Positions 46,701 to 61,700 of a stretch of 64,000 nucleotides of DNA are shown here, one piece after another. Source of the DNA: Meghimatium bilineatum (taxonomy: Eukaryota > Mollusca > Gastropoda > Stylommatophora > Philomycidae); assembly GCA_034231615.1 (NCBI GenBank), contig CM067322.1, positions 55,142,357-55,206,356 on the forward strand, given 5' to 3'. The notes under the pieces were generated by a model. That model made no database searches. It worked only from the letters and a program-made list of their open reading frames with translations, and was not told the DNA's origin. Every line of letters begins with the position of its first letter. Position 1 is the first letter of the stretch. Position numbers and translations under genes: made by a program.

Positions 46701-49700
46701 GGAAATCTCCATAATGTACACATGGAAACAAGAACTCTATTGCTTATAATTCCTGGGGATTAAATCAAACAAAACATCTTTTTGCCAATCAATTAATTTT
46801 GACCTCTTACTGAAATGACACTGATAGCATATATTCTATTGGATAATGCTGAAACAACATAAGGCATATTTTTGTTATAATTATAACATGGTTCACTGAA
46901 TGGGCTGTAAAACACAACAGAATAATACAAGAAGTTGAGCTGATACAAAATTTCGAAATGTTCACAAAATGTTATTCTATTGTGTATTGGTGCACTCTGA
47001 AATATGTTTCAATCTTTCTGCATGAGATGGTGAGTAGTGTTTTTCATTCATAAATTTCCTTTTTTACAAACAAATGCAAGTTAATTTAATAATAATTTCT
47101 TTAACATCAAGAATTTATGATACATTTTAATCAAATTATGATTGTGTATTAAATTATCATTCATTCAGTGTAATCATTAAGTGGATAGAGCACAATTATG
47201 GATAACATTACAGACATATGGAGCTTCACAGCATCTGATAAGCCTATGTCAGAGCATATACCTCAAATGTCAATGCGCAGTAAGAATGAGCGCAGGCACA
47301 TCTGATTATTTTCAAATCCACTCGGGAGTGAGACAGGGATGTGTAATATCCCCCCTATTGTTTATAACATACATAGATCACATCTGCAAAGTAGCAAAGA
47401 TAACGGAAGAAAACAATCTGAAGGATAACTTAAACGAATTGCTATTAGCAGACGATCAAGCACTAGTAGCATCATCAGAAGAGCAACTACAAAGACAAAT
47501 AGACAAGTTACATCAAACATGCCAAATCTTTAACATGAAGATAAACATAGAAAAGACTAAAGTAATGAAGATAGGAAGAACAGAAAGAAACACTAATATA
47601 TATATATTGGAAACAACAAACTTAAACAAGTGACAGAATTCACGTATCTAGGAAGCATTATAACAGCAGATGGAAAGAGCAGTAAAGAAATACACAATAG
47701 ATGTGGTAAATCATACTAAGCACTATAGCAAAAGACACCAATCTTCAGAAACAAAAATTTAGATTTTAACACCAAAATAACACTATTCAAAACGATTATT
47801 ATGCCAACGTTGTGCTACCAATGCCAAACATGGACAATGAAAGCACAAGACAAATGTAAACTAGTGACAGCTGAAATGGCATGCTTACGCAGAATCCTAG
47901 TAATATTGCTAAGAGACCGAGAGAGGAATGAGAACATTATACAAAGAACCAACATCACCCCAATCTTTGAATATATTAAAGAGACAACAGATCAAATGGT
48001 TTGCACACATCAGCAGACTGCCACCAGACAGCATACCACAGTAAGCTATGCTACACAGATACAGTGAAGGCAGACCTAGAGGCCGACCACGAAAACAATG
48101 GACCACCGAAATAAGAGGCGACAAATTCCACAATATCCTCAGCACACACGAGGGCCATCTCCAGAGAACACTTCTACTCCTGATAAGCATTAAAGGATTT
48201 AGCAAATAGATAGATAGATTCATTTATCTTGAGTTTTGTTAATTATATATGCAGGTGCAGTGTGTCATCACAAAGAAATTTCACTTTAAAAAAAGCATAC
48301 TGCATCAAGGCAAAAATAATTCTGGCAAAACTGGTAACAAACAATGACAATATCATTCATCAGTTTGTATCTATTCATACCAGGTCTAGATCATCAGTGT
48401 CTCTCAGTGTACTAGCAGTGCTGACATCATTAATGTGATGGTAACCTTTCCCTACAATCTCCCTACGAATAGCTGAATAATAGAAAAAAAACATGTATTT
48501 AATGACATAAAAGTACAATAAAATTATAAATATAACTGCTATATTCATATCAACAATGGGTAAAAGCTCAAGTAAATTTGATGAGACTTTTCATTTTGTT
48601 CTACAAGTATGTTTCCCTCATTGTCATTATTATGCTTTTTTAATTGTACCTTCTGCTAGATAAACACCTTTTGGTCAAAACATTGAATTAGCCAGTTTAA
48701 TTACTTTGTAAAACCATCTTATTTAATGTTTTGAGAGTTTAATATTGGTTGGTGGCAGGATAGGATGAATAACACTTGAGTTCTGCAGCACATTAATATA
48801 TAATTTCTTTAATTTACTCTAGGTAATAGATCTTTAAGAGGGTTTATTTTGTAAAATGAATGTAAATCAATCATATACTTCGCCCGTGTGTTGTTGGTGC
48901 CTGAAAAGGGAGCAAAGAATAGCAACACTGTTTACCTTCCATGCTTGTCGTACGAGGCGACTAAGGAGGTTATGGGATGGAGTTGGCTGTGCCATCCCAT
49001 ATAGGGTCAGTGACCCAAAGTCATGCTGAAGTCGGATGTGTCAGGCTGAAAGGCGCAGATATCACAGCAATGCTGTAAACCATGACACAACACATTCCGT
49101 TCTCCAGACTACATCCTGCTGATCTGCAGGAGTTTGAGAACGAACGCAGAAGAAGAAGAATCATATTCTTCAGGATATACTCTTGGTGAGTCTTCGTCTG
49201 ATAGAAGACTTCCCTATATTGCTTCTTGTAATACTAGACTTTGTCCCCAGATCCTGCATTCTAGCCATAGAAACAGAAGAAGAAACACAAGCTGCATCCT
49301 CCTTTTGGTTGAACTCCATGATTTCATTCAAAATATCAGCATAGTCCATTAAACTACCACCATTAACCAGGTCTTTGCAAACATCTGCAGTGGTTCGTCT
49401 TTAGCTTCTCTCTTTGTGCCTTGACATAGATTTTTCATTTGTTATATTTTTTGTAAGGCCATTGCTAATCTCTTCCTGATCTCTGATGATCAGTTATGTG
49501 GTATTGATGGCTAACTCAAAAGTGTCTCTCTTACTCACTTCCTCGCTTAGGCACACGCACACACACATATATACATGCATGTATTCTTTCAAGAACATTG
49601 TTTTTTATCATGGATACCCTGAACATCTCTCTGTCCCATGCAAACAAGCCTGAATTGGCCAGGGACATGCTCACACATACTTTGATGTTGCTGGTCCATC

Positions 49701-52700
49701 GTATTTTTGGTCTTTCTCTTTTTCATTTCCCTGGGACTCTGCCCTCCAGAATCAGCGTTTTGATGCCGTCATGTCTCTTTAGGTGTCCAAAATAATGTAG
49801 CTTCCTTCTTATGATTGTATTTACAAGCTACTCATCATTTAGTTTCAGAAATTTCAAAATTTCTGTCTTTTTTTCTCAGCTCGTGATATTTTCATAGGGT
49901 CTTTCTGTAGCACTTTATTTCAAATGAATTTATTCTCCTTGATATTGTCTTGTTTAAAGTTGCACACACACACCCACCCACAACTCAGAGAGTGAGTGTG
50001 AGAAAGAGAACATGAGGAGATACTCAATACTTGCATATCTAAACACATAAGTGAAGGTAATTATTTCATCATCACTACAACCACCATCATCTTCATTATG
50101 ATAATACTAGTGGGGTAAGTATGACTACATTATGATACTACTAGTGGGGTAAGTATGACTACATTATGATACTACTAGTGGGGTAAGTACTACTACATTA
50201 TGATACTACTAGTGGGGTAAGTACTACTACATTATGATACTACTAGTGGGGTAAGTACTACTACATTATGATACTACTAGTGGGGTAAGTACGACTACAT
50301 TATGATACTACTAGTGGGGTAAGTATGACTACATTATGATACTACTAGTGGGGTAAGTATGACTACATTATACTACTAGTGGGGTAAGTATGACTACATT
50401 ATACTACTAGTGGGGTAAGTATGACTACATTATGATACTACTAGTGGGGTAAGTATGACTACATTATACTACTAGTGGGGTAAGTACGACTACATTATAC
50501 TACTAGTGGGGTAAGTATGACTACATTATGATACTACTAGTGGGGTAAGTATGACTACATTATACTACTAGTGGGGTAAGTACGACTACATTATGATACT
50601 ACTAGTGGGGTAAGTATGACTACATTATGATACTTATAGTCTATAGTCTTACTTATAGTCTTACTTATGATACTTATATAGACTTATGATACTTAAGTCT
50701 ACCCACAGATTTTGAAAATTTCGAAACACAGCTGTGGAGAAAGAAGTGCAGGCTTTGGTCAGTGAGAATACCAAAGAGGGGGATGTGATTATATACACTG
50801 ATGGATCTGTGATTAGACATGTTCGCAGTGCTTGGGCCATCACAGCTCAGTGCGCAGGTAAAACAATCAAGGAGGAGAGTGGTGCCTTTGCGGTCACTAT
50901 GAGTAGTATGACCATGGAAACTATGGTGGTGACCAGGGCATTTGAGTGGTTATGCACACAGAAGGTAACGCAGGTCTGCATCTTGAGTGACTCTATGAGT
51001 ATGATTAAGAAGGTACAAGTGGGTCTCATTAGCAAACAGTGGATTGAGGCCTTGAGAAAAGGCGAGGCTGAAAGTGGTTATATTTATTTTCGTGCCTGGA
51101 CATGTGGGTGTTCGAGGCAATGAAAGAGCGGATCAACTGGCATCATGCGCGATTGTGGCACAGGACGATGTGGCAATGGATCATGCTGACGTTTTGTACT
51201 TCTTAAGAGATATAACACGCGAGAGTGAGACTAATGTGGATGATTCCTTTTCAATGGCTAGGATTAAAGATCAGGGATTGAAATGCGGTGTTGCTAGAAG
51301 TGAACATTTTGGAAGGCACAGAAGAATGATGGTCAACCAGCATAAGACCGGTACTGTCAGCAGAAGTGTAATGGTGGATACACTTAAGGAGAGATCAGAG
51401 CAACTATGGACGTGTTCAGTTTGCAGTGATGATGATCCAACTACCAACTAACTAACCACTACATTATATTACTAGTGGTAAGCACCGCCACATTTATGAT
51501 ACTACTAGTGGTAAGCATCACCACATTTATGATACCACTAGTGGGGTAAGCACCACTTTCTTCCCTAATAAACTTCCTTCTGTGAACTAGATCAGAATAT
51601 GGTTAGTTGTTACCTGCATAGTTGACTGCTCCAATAACCTGTCCCTCACTATAACTCATCAACCACTGTCCCTCTGAGATGGCTTCATTTACAGTCTCTG
51701 TAGAACTGGGCTCAGTGGACGCAGAAGATTCCTCAGACACTGTAGATGCTGGTGTCAGAGAACGCTGAAGAAAGCCAACATACAAAATACTTATAGACTT
51801 TGTTATCTTATGGACAACTACTGGCCTGTCAGAAATGGTGTACGTGGTAGTTAGATGTGTCAGTTCGAAAGACATATCAAAGCAAGCTGTAAACCATGAC
51901 ACAATGCATTCCATTCTCTCGACTACATCTTGCTAATCTGTAAGTGTTTAAGAATGAATGCTTAAGAAGAAGAACTAATGTGAAAACTATGGAGAACAGA
52001 TGTTATCATTCTCAATTCAGTAAACTAACTTCTAACGGAGTCTGAATAGGATAACTCTGGAAACAATGACATCAGTTTTTAGCAACTAATTGTAACTTGC
52101 AAGTTCATCTAAATAGAAGTGTATTTACATCAAACTTGGAATCTCAACCTCATCCATATATGAAGTGCATTAAGATCTGTTCTCTTTTACTGTTTGATGT
52201 GTACACCTTCAGATTAATTTTATAGTGTATTCATCTAAAATGTGTTTTGATACTGTGGTTAGGGAGTGCACCTTCAGACCCAGCACCACTACTTTCAATA
52301 TCTCATCAGAAGAGAGTGGGCTCATCCCTGTTACCTATGTTGCTTGCTGCACATCAACATCTCCTTCAAGAAGGTCTTCGGTTTTCAACAAGGTATCACG
52401 TCTTTGTAAGTGTTTTCAGGGTACCTGTCACTAAATTGTCCCAGAGTATTAGTCTGGTCCACGGTTGAGGGAAGAAAGAGATTATACAGTCAAAAAAAGT
52501 TACAATCATTACATGATCAATGTTTGACACTGTCATATTTGTTTATTTAACATTGTTTTTTCCTATAATTAAAACAAACCTAAGGGGACACATAAAGTTG
52601 TTAGTAGCTTGACACTTAGTATCCACATTTGTTTATTTTTCAAGAAGGTGTTTTTAATGTCCTGTTCTCTCACCAGGATACCTTGACTAATACTCATGGT

Positions 52701-55700
52701 ACTTCCTCTTCTGATAGAGTTAAACATGTCCTCAATTTTCATCCCCATAACTCTACTGTCTATAGAATCTTGTTCAAACATTATTCCCTTCTCCAGTCTG
52801 AGCCTCAAACTCATGCTGTCTTCCAAATCTTTCCTCTGGTTGCCTATAGGTGTGACAAAGATATAACGATATCTTGGTCCACAGTCATCTCAGGGCTAAT
52901 GTTTCAGACCAATTTGGCATGGATCGTTGTGGATGATGATATTGCAACATATGTAACATCTATAGCATGCATATGTAGTGCAGATCTGGTCCATTTTATT
53001 TCCTAAGACCACTTTCACTATTGACAATGCTTTCCCATTTGAATCTCGTACCATCATTATTTGTAAACGATGCGACAAGAAATATATAGGTGACATTAGC
53101 AAAAGACTAAGTAATTCAATTCTGCCAACATCTTCATGCCATAACCACAGACCACCTACTCTTCTACTCTTGTTGCTATGCATTTCAATAGCGCTAATCA
53201 TTGCAGTGCCCGTGATACTCAGGTCACTGCATTAAAATAAAGCACCACTGACGATAGTGTTTTTATAGAAAACGTCAGGGACATCCTGAACAAACACGGT
53301 CATAGTACAGCTGAGGCCACACATTTGGCCTTGGAACACAAGCTCAAGCTCCAATCACCCCTAGACTTAACAGCAAAAGTGGATAACAAACCACTTGGGA
53401 AAAGACAATAGATGATAGAGCTAGATACACCCTTGAAAATCGCTATATATTGCAGTTTGGCACCCTTAAGCCATTTGGTCTTAGTATCAATCATTGAGGT
53501 GACATTCTTCTATCTGTTAAAAAATTGTCCCTGTGTAGATGCTAAATGATAAAAATACTGTATGATAAAAATGCTGTATGATAAAATGCTGTATGATAAA
53601 ATGCAGTATGATAAAATATATCCTTATCTTACTACTCCTGTTACTTCTATGCATGGTGAGTAGTTACTCTCACACTTTATTGTCACTGTTGTTTTTTTAA
53701 CACCTTGAGAGACACTAAAACATATTTATTTATCTTTGTTATAAAATATTCACACATTATCTTGCTTTCCTACCTTAGGAGATGGAGATCTGTGTTGTGT
53801 TTGAATCTCCGCTGTCATTGGTCTGTCATCTCCTACTCCCACAGACATCATTCTGTGGAGATGATGTACAATTCTAAATTTTTGGAACAAACATTTTATC
53901 TACATGAACTGTAAGCAAAGTGTCAGGAAAATAGCTATTGTCAGTTTTACTTGTGTACAAAAACATAAACACAGTGTCATGTGATGTATTCTCTCCATAT
54001 GTTGTCTTCCCAATGAACTCCCTGAACCCTTCTCTGTCTTGGGTGATTCAGGTTGCATTTTCCAACGTCGTATTTATGCTATCTTTAATGTCGTCAGTCC
54101 ATTGTCTCCTTGGTCTGCCTTTCCTTCTCCTTCCAGGTGGTCTGCCGTCCATTATTTGTCTTTCTAGACTGTTTCTTTATATGACCAAACAGGTGTAGTT
54201 TTTTTTGTTATTGTGTTTAGTAACCAGCACTCTGGGATCTTCAATGTGTTTATAATATCTGAGTTTCTCTTTTTTCCTTCCATGATATTCTAAGTATCTT
54301 TCTGTAGCATTTCATCTCAAAGGCATTGATTTTTTTTGCGGCTGTTTTACTTAGGGTCCATGTGTCCATGTTGCAACCGGAAAAATAAAAGTTTGTAGCA
54401 TTAGCAGTTTCATTTCATTTTGTTGCTTTTCCATGTTTTTCAACCGTGTTATTTTACAATATGCCATTGCCAATCTCTTCCTTATCTCTGCCAAGCAGTC
54501 CCTGCACTGTTGATGTCAGCTCCTAAGTATTCAAATTTATCCACACATTCTATCTCATTGTCTATTCTGATTTTTAGTTGTTGTGTTGTTATATCTATTG
54601 ACATGATTTTTGCTTTTTTGCATGTTTAAATATAGGCTTTGTGATTCACTGTATTTCTTTGTGTTTTTGATTAGTTGTTCCAATCCCTTTATATCATTTG
54701 AAAGAAGCACATTTTTTCAAAAATGTAATCTTAAGTGATTCTATCTGTTGTAGCTTGTGGTATGATTTTCTATTATCAAATTACAAAACTAGAACTTGTC
54801 TGGACCATGTCAACTGGTATGACTTATTGAATGCAACACTTACAATGAAAACATATAAATCAAGAATGAAATATGTGATCATTTGCATTCAGAACTTTTA
54901 TTTAAGTTTCTATGAAGGATGAAGAATTGCATTTACAAATGGAAGGGACTTACATAGGTTGTGGCTGCTCCAGTGCTTCCTCCTCATCACTGACAGGTTC
55001 TATTCTTTTGGATATATGTTCTCTTTGTGAAGCTTTAGTGACAGGTGGGGTTGTAACCACAGGTGGAGTTGCTGGAGGTGTGGCCTGTCTTCCGGAAAAT
55101 ATTGGAGATTCATCATCTTTAGCTACTGGTGGAGGTGACAGAGGTGGTGTGACTATATCATGGCAAACTGCAAAAACTTGCTGTGTTTCCGTTGCTTTAC
55201 CTTCAGAGAATAAGGGAAAATTAAATATGATAGATTAAAGCTAAACGCTGCTTGTTTCTTCATTTCACCTGCATTTACTGCTGTACACTGAAGCATAAGC
55301 TAGAGGTACCTAATCTTACTATGAGAGAGGTTAAATGCTTATTAACTTCAATTTTATAAGACATCTGTGGTGCAAAACTTAAGCATAAAGATATTCAATG
55401 AACAGTCGAGCCCATACTGGATAAACCATGAGCAGCCACAGATTTATTAGCTCTGGTTAGGGTCTTTTTTTTCTTCTTCTTTCGTTAACTTGAAACATGT
55501 CTATATCTGTAATTTTGTCTCCTTAATAAAACTCACTGTCATTTGCAGTTCATACAGTGTCCCATAGAGCTTTGATTCCAGTGTTGTTTCCTCTGGCCAA
55601 TATGTCTGCCTCAGCATTTCATGCTCAGAACACTCTTGAAGTATATATTTGGTACTTTGTGCTGCCTTTCCACATGTACACACGGCCGTGTTGCCAATCT

Positions 55701-58700
55701 TGAACTTTGTATACATGTGACTGCGGAGTCAGTTGTGTCCTGTTCTGAGATGTAGAATTATAACTTGTTCTGATCTGTTCATAATGTGATAGTCATCTTG
55801 TGTTGGTGTTTGTGGCTTTCTTATTGACTTAATCATCTGTTTTTTATGATGGTAGTTGATTGGTATATCTGGTTTGTTCTGGTTACGTTAAATAAGTACC
55901 AGAGCTTTGTGGATTTATTATCGTGAGAAATTTAAATTTGTATTTGGATATCTTAGGTTGCCTGTCATTAGTAATGGGTGGGATATCAGAGTGTTTGCAT
56001 ATGCTTATCAATGAATTGTTATTGTCTTTAAAGAAGTGAGTGATAGGCCATTGCTAGAAGCAGGAATATGTCCTATGAGATTCATGTTTTAGGAAGGATG
56101 AATCAGAGACTCCGAAGGAATTACATGAGGGTTTGGAAAATGAGAAACAAAACATAGGAGCATTTTAATACAGTTTTAGACCCAGTCTTACACAGAGTTT
56201 TTGGAAAATGATTAGCTTAGGGTATAGGATATTAGATTGTCAAGTGAGAGACATAGGTACAGACGGGAAGCCAGGGGTCTGATTAGAGATTAGCGCAGAG
56301 AATCTGTCAGATTTTTCATAGCTCTTATACAAGAGTATCAATGTTAGAATTTTTAGTTAGATAACCAGGTGAGAATTACTGCTAGAGAAAGAAGTATAGA
56401 TTATGACTGAGATATACAGCGAAAGCCTAGTGTTACAGAATACAAGGATATGCAACAAACTCTGAGATTATGCTGTCAAACTATGCAGCAGCCATGAGGC
56501 CAATGACTAAGAATTACAAAGGGACTAGGTATTGTCAGAAAACATAATGCTATTCATATGAGAACATGCATTATGTGCCAGAGGAAAATTAGAGGTACAA
56601 GAAGATACCATACATTTCAGAATATAAGCCGACCCATTTATAAGCAGAGGATGTAACTTTAATGTTCAAAATGTGACTACAGTTGGAAACCATGTATAGA
56701 CCAAAGAATGCAAAAATAACTCCAGTAATAATACTGTGGAATCCTGTTAATATAAGAATGAAGGGACAAGAGAAATATTGTTAAAAGGAAAATAACACAC
56801 ACTTTAGCAACAATAAGACTCAAGGTAATCCACCTTGCAAACGATGGATTACAAAATAAAATATTCAATGAAAACAACCATATATGAAGCACACAAAAAA
56901 GATATTTCCAGAGAACTCTTCTACCCTTGATGCTGCAAGTCATAAAGGGTTATAAAGCGAAATGAAAGAAAGAAGACTCAATGTAATTTCTTCCATTTGC
57001 ACTACAATATCTAAATTCACATAAAATGCAACATCCAGGATAATACAATGCAACCTTTCTCCAGACAGGTTGCCCCCTAAAAAAACCTGATACTACCAGG
57101 CATACTGTAAACATTTCCAGTATCAGGCTGTTTCCAGACACCTGAGTTTTATCTCTTGACCACCAGGTACCAGAGTGTTTCAAGATATCAGATTCATTCA
57201 GTCTCAGCAACAAAGGTTGGCTGTAACGATAGCTACAACTATTACTGTAAATTCAAAGCCTAATCAATGAATGGATCAGGTCAACGTTTAGTTTGAGATT
57301 TGACTTCAAATCACATGCAATGTGAAAAAAGTATGAAGACAGGTTTTTTTCAAGGACAATTGGACATGAGATGTGTTTCACTGTTGTTTTAGGTTGCATG
57401 GCAGATGGGGGCATGATTGTTTCCTACAGAGCTGTTGTTCAATGATCTAAGGACTGAGTGTTGGATGATAGAAAGAGTGAGTGAAGTAAAAGACTATATT
57501 CATGTCATTGTTGGTCTAGAGCTACACTATCACAAACTATTCAGGATTGGCACATTTTCACCATATAGGGAAAACACACAGTGTGGAAAACCTAGAACTG
57601 TGGACTGACATGTACACATGATTTTGTGACTGTCCAAATCACTGATCTGCACTGGCAGAAATTTTTGTAGAGGAAATATAGACGAAACAGCATTTCATTC
57701 TCTAGACTACATCCTACTTGATAGACAGGATGGTTTTCTGCATTTGTTCTCAAAGTCATACCAGATCTATCTTACATTAGTACAATGGCTATACTAAATT
57801 TCCTGCAGGATGCAGTTCAGTGAACACGAATGCATTTTATTGCACCAATGACCAGACACATTCAACCTCCGCAGTGGTAACTAATACAATCAGTTTTTTT
57901 ACCACTTTCACTGAACATCTTCAACCACATTGCCAATAGGCTAGCCATATGAGAGAACAGGTTCCTGTACATACACACTGGTCACTAATCTCAAAGCTAA
58001 CTACAGTCAAGCATGCTTGACCTTTCTGCTGCTGTCTTGCATCCTATGTCTTGTGTCGACATAGCCACAGACAGCCACATAAAATATTTGAAAAAGAACA
58101 CAGAAAAAACCACAGACAGAATAGACAGTTGCCACTCTAAGAAAATTTGAAGTTGGAGAAACATAAAGGACATGAGACATGAAGAACAAATGTTCTACAA
58201 CAGATGAAAGAAGAAGACAGTGACATAGCAAAACATGTTGTGCAACCTTGAATATTACATAAGATTTATATTTTTGTAAGTGTGTTTAATTAAGATGCAG
58301 TGAACATACTGACCAGCAACTCTCCTCAGCTCCTCTGATATGTCAATGGACAGTGAGGTCTCAGATTCTGACTCAATATTTGTGAGAACCAGAACAGGCT
58401 CAACTGCCGCCTGAGGTTGTCTGACTGGTTCAGGCAAAACTTGAGGCTCAGGTTCCACATGTTTAAACCTGTAACCACCTGGTGGTGGTGAATGGGGTGG
58501 AGTAACTGGTTGTATCAGCTGATTCCTTGTGTGCTTTGGTGATGAGATAGGGGAAGTATTAGGAGTGGGTTGAGGTGTTTGCACTTGAACACGACCAGTA
58601 GAAATCTAAGGTGAAATAAACGAAAAATTTATGTATTTTATAACATTATGAAATGTTTACACTAGGTTACAAAACACACAGATCAAGACTTACTTGATCT

Positions 58701-61700
58701 TGACCTTCTTATGGAGCACTCTTAAGTTACAAAGTTGTATACATATTCTGTATTGATGTATTTCTTCATGAACTATTAAAAACATTACCAGTAAGTGACT
58801 CAATGAATATGATTCAGAAAGTCAAAACAGGTGATGTACGTAGCGGATGGGTGGAGTCATTAGGGAGAGCTAAAATGCAGACATCACTACGGAAACTCGC
58901 CCGTGTGTTGCCGGGGCCCAAAATGGGAGCAAAGAATAGCAACACTGTTTACCTTCCACGCATGTCGTAAAAGGCGACTAAGGAGGTTATGGAATGGAGT
59001 TGGCTGTCCCATCTCATATAGGGTCAGTGATCCATAGCCATGCTGAAGTTGGATGTGTCAGGCTGAAAGGCGCAGATATCGCAGCAATGCTGTAACCGAT
59101 CTGAGCACCTATGGACACGTCTGGTGTGCGAGGAGGATAATCTACAAACTAATATCTAATACCAGTGATTGTAAAAAGTGTTATTTCTACCTTTCTGGCT
59201 ACTAGTAGAGGTGATGATTTGTGACTATCATTAATTTGACTTTCAGTTTTGTATTACAATCATAAAGTTACACCTACCACATTACTGCATTGTTTTCCAG
59301 TATGTCCCTTCTTCGCAAATCTTCTGCCATCACATTTGACAAGTGCTGGGCTGGGTTTACTTGTTCACCACTTACCACCCAATTAGCTGAAGGTTTGCTG
59401 ATGCAGGGTGGAAAACTTGTACCTGTGTATTCAGTAGTTTGAGGGCAAGCAGTAACTCTTTTTTTCTTCTTCTCCTTTCATTCTCAAACTTCTTCATTTG
59501 ATCAGAATGTAGGACAAGAATGTTCTGTCCCAGTGCATACAAATTCTGCTCTGTATTGTACTATGAAATTTTTAAAAGTTGTTTAATACAAAAATGTTGA
59601 CTTTCTACAAGTTAATTACATTTTTTTTTAATGTGGCTATTCAACTTGAAAAAAAATAATGTTACTTGTTATCTTGCAAAAGCCTCCATAAGATTATGTT
59701 CACATTGCCTCATATATTACTTTCAAGTTCTAATATTCATGATTACCTTCTCTCTCTCTTCCAAGACTTCCTTCACTTCATTTCTGTCTATGACTCGATT
59801 AGCTTGACTTTCATCTTCCATTTTTCTTTGAGACATCAAAGTCATGACCTTCTCTTTTATAACTTCCTTCACAAGCTCTTGAACAAGGGCATTGTCCACT
59901 GGCTGTCCAGCATCAATGAATAGCTGCATACCACCTTGACCAATAGCATCAGCAACTGAAAGTAAAAATAGATGCTGGCAATATAGAAATCTGCGTAATG
60001 ACTAGATCTTTAAAAAAAATGTGAAATATTTCAGGACCAATCGCCGATATATCGGTTATTTAAAGTAGCTATCCAGGACCAATCGCCGATATACCGGTTT
60101 TGGTTTCAATAAATCATAATTTGATCAGTTTATATTTCGTGGTTGCCTAATACAGTTTTTTTATTACTGAAACTAAATGAAGAGTGGCTTCTAAATATCA
60201 TCATAAGAAGAAAGCTACAGTATTTTGGACACTTAAAGCAACATGATGGTATAGAAAAGCTTATTATGGAGGGCAGAGTGCCAAGCAAAAGAAGAAGAGG
60301 AATATAAAAAAGATGATGGACCAACGACAATGAAGAATGTATGCACATGTCTCTGGCCAATGCAGGCCTGCTAGCCTGGGGCAAGATGCTTCAGAGTATC
60401 CAAGATGAAGACAATGTTCTGGAAAGAATATGTCACTTGATATAATATGTATTTTTATGTTCACCAAATTCTTTACTGCTACATGTGAGAATACTTTCAC
60501 TTCTATTTTCACCAAAACAAATGCATTTTGTATTTAAAAACTGATTGTTTTTACTGTAACATTTGTTACTTATCTCTGAGAAATAATGAAATAATGAGAA
60601 ATAATGTCCAACTGCTTCTGGACACAGTGTGGAACAAGCTATTGTTCACCTCAACAACAAAAATTATAAAAGAGAGGGATTGGGTTTAGGTACTTCTGAT
60701 GTTGGTTGCTTCTACAGGAGTTGACAACACCTCTGAAACATCAAAGAGCAGTGATGACTAACTATTTCAGAAGATAGAATACCTACAAGTAGTTCATTTC
60801 ACACTAGTGGAAGTGATAAATCTGCATGGTGGTTGTAGGCCTATATACCAAATAGACACAGTGTGGCAAGTTGTATAAAGTAAACAAAGTTTGTAAATAA
60901 TGAAATGGTGATAATGTATATTTTAGAAATTCCCTGTCATTGAGAAAAATATTCATAAACTTAACATTTTTGAACATAAATGCATCAATAAACTTTGTAT
61001 TGAGTATAACTAAATACAATATCATAAAATACTAGAAAACATGATCATAACAGTTCAAACAATCAGCCTTATGAGCCAGATTGCCAGGACCCTACTTTGT
61101 GTAATCATAAGACGACTAAGAGGAAAATTAAAACCAGAAGTTGTAGAAGAGCAGTGTGGATTTGTGGAAGGAAAAGGCACAAAAAGTACTCTATTTATAA
61201 TACAAACATTGATAGAGAGGACAATTGAAGTAAAACATTATCTGTACTTATGCTTCATAGATTATAGTAAAGTATTTGACAAGGTGAAGCCTTTAGAAAT
61301 TATAAAAATGTTAGAAAAATTCAATGTTGATGGGAAAGATCTAAAGATAGTACGAAATATGTATTGGAAACAAACATCTGTTGACAGTAATGTAGAAGAA
61401 TTCCAAAAATAAGAGATGGGCATCAGACAAGAATGTGTAATGTCACCAGATTTTTTCTCCCTGTATACAGAGGATATTTTGCGAAATGTTACAATCTGAA
61501 TAATCTAATATATGCTGACAATACAGTTCTGATTGAAGGGAGTGAACAAGAACTTCAAACCCTGTTAGACATGGTAGTACAAGAAAGTGAAAACAAAGGC
61601 CTCTGTCTAAACAAGAAGAAAACATAAGTAATGGTTGTTTCAAAGAAATACATAGTATTACTATCAACGATGAAAATTATAGGATAAAGTCAAGTATCTT

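Noticed and set aside
50098-50640. Array of functional splice donors (GGTAAGT in each minisatellite unit)
   Set aside because: The motif is on the plus strand while the host gene is on the minus strand; no plus-strand exon precedes it.
50734-51451. Host RNase H gene
   Set aside because: Same sequence occurs in several truncated copies with a LINE-type C-terminus and ACTA tail, so it is retrotransposon DNA.
52225-52434. Possible additional TALPID3 exon, or plus-strand ORF
   Set aside because: Open in both strands, but a TAG interrupts the plausible minus frame and the neighbouring exons already join in phase without it.
54912-55238. 108-residue plus-strand Gly/Val-rich ORF
   Set aside because: Antisense shadow of the Pro/Thr-rich TALPID3 exon at 54954-55200, which has good splice sites and phase.
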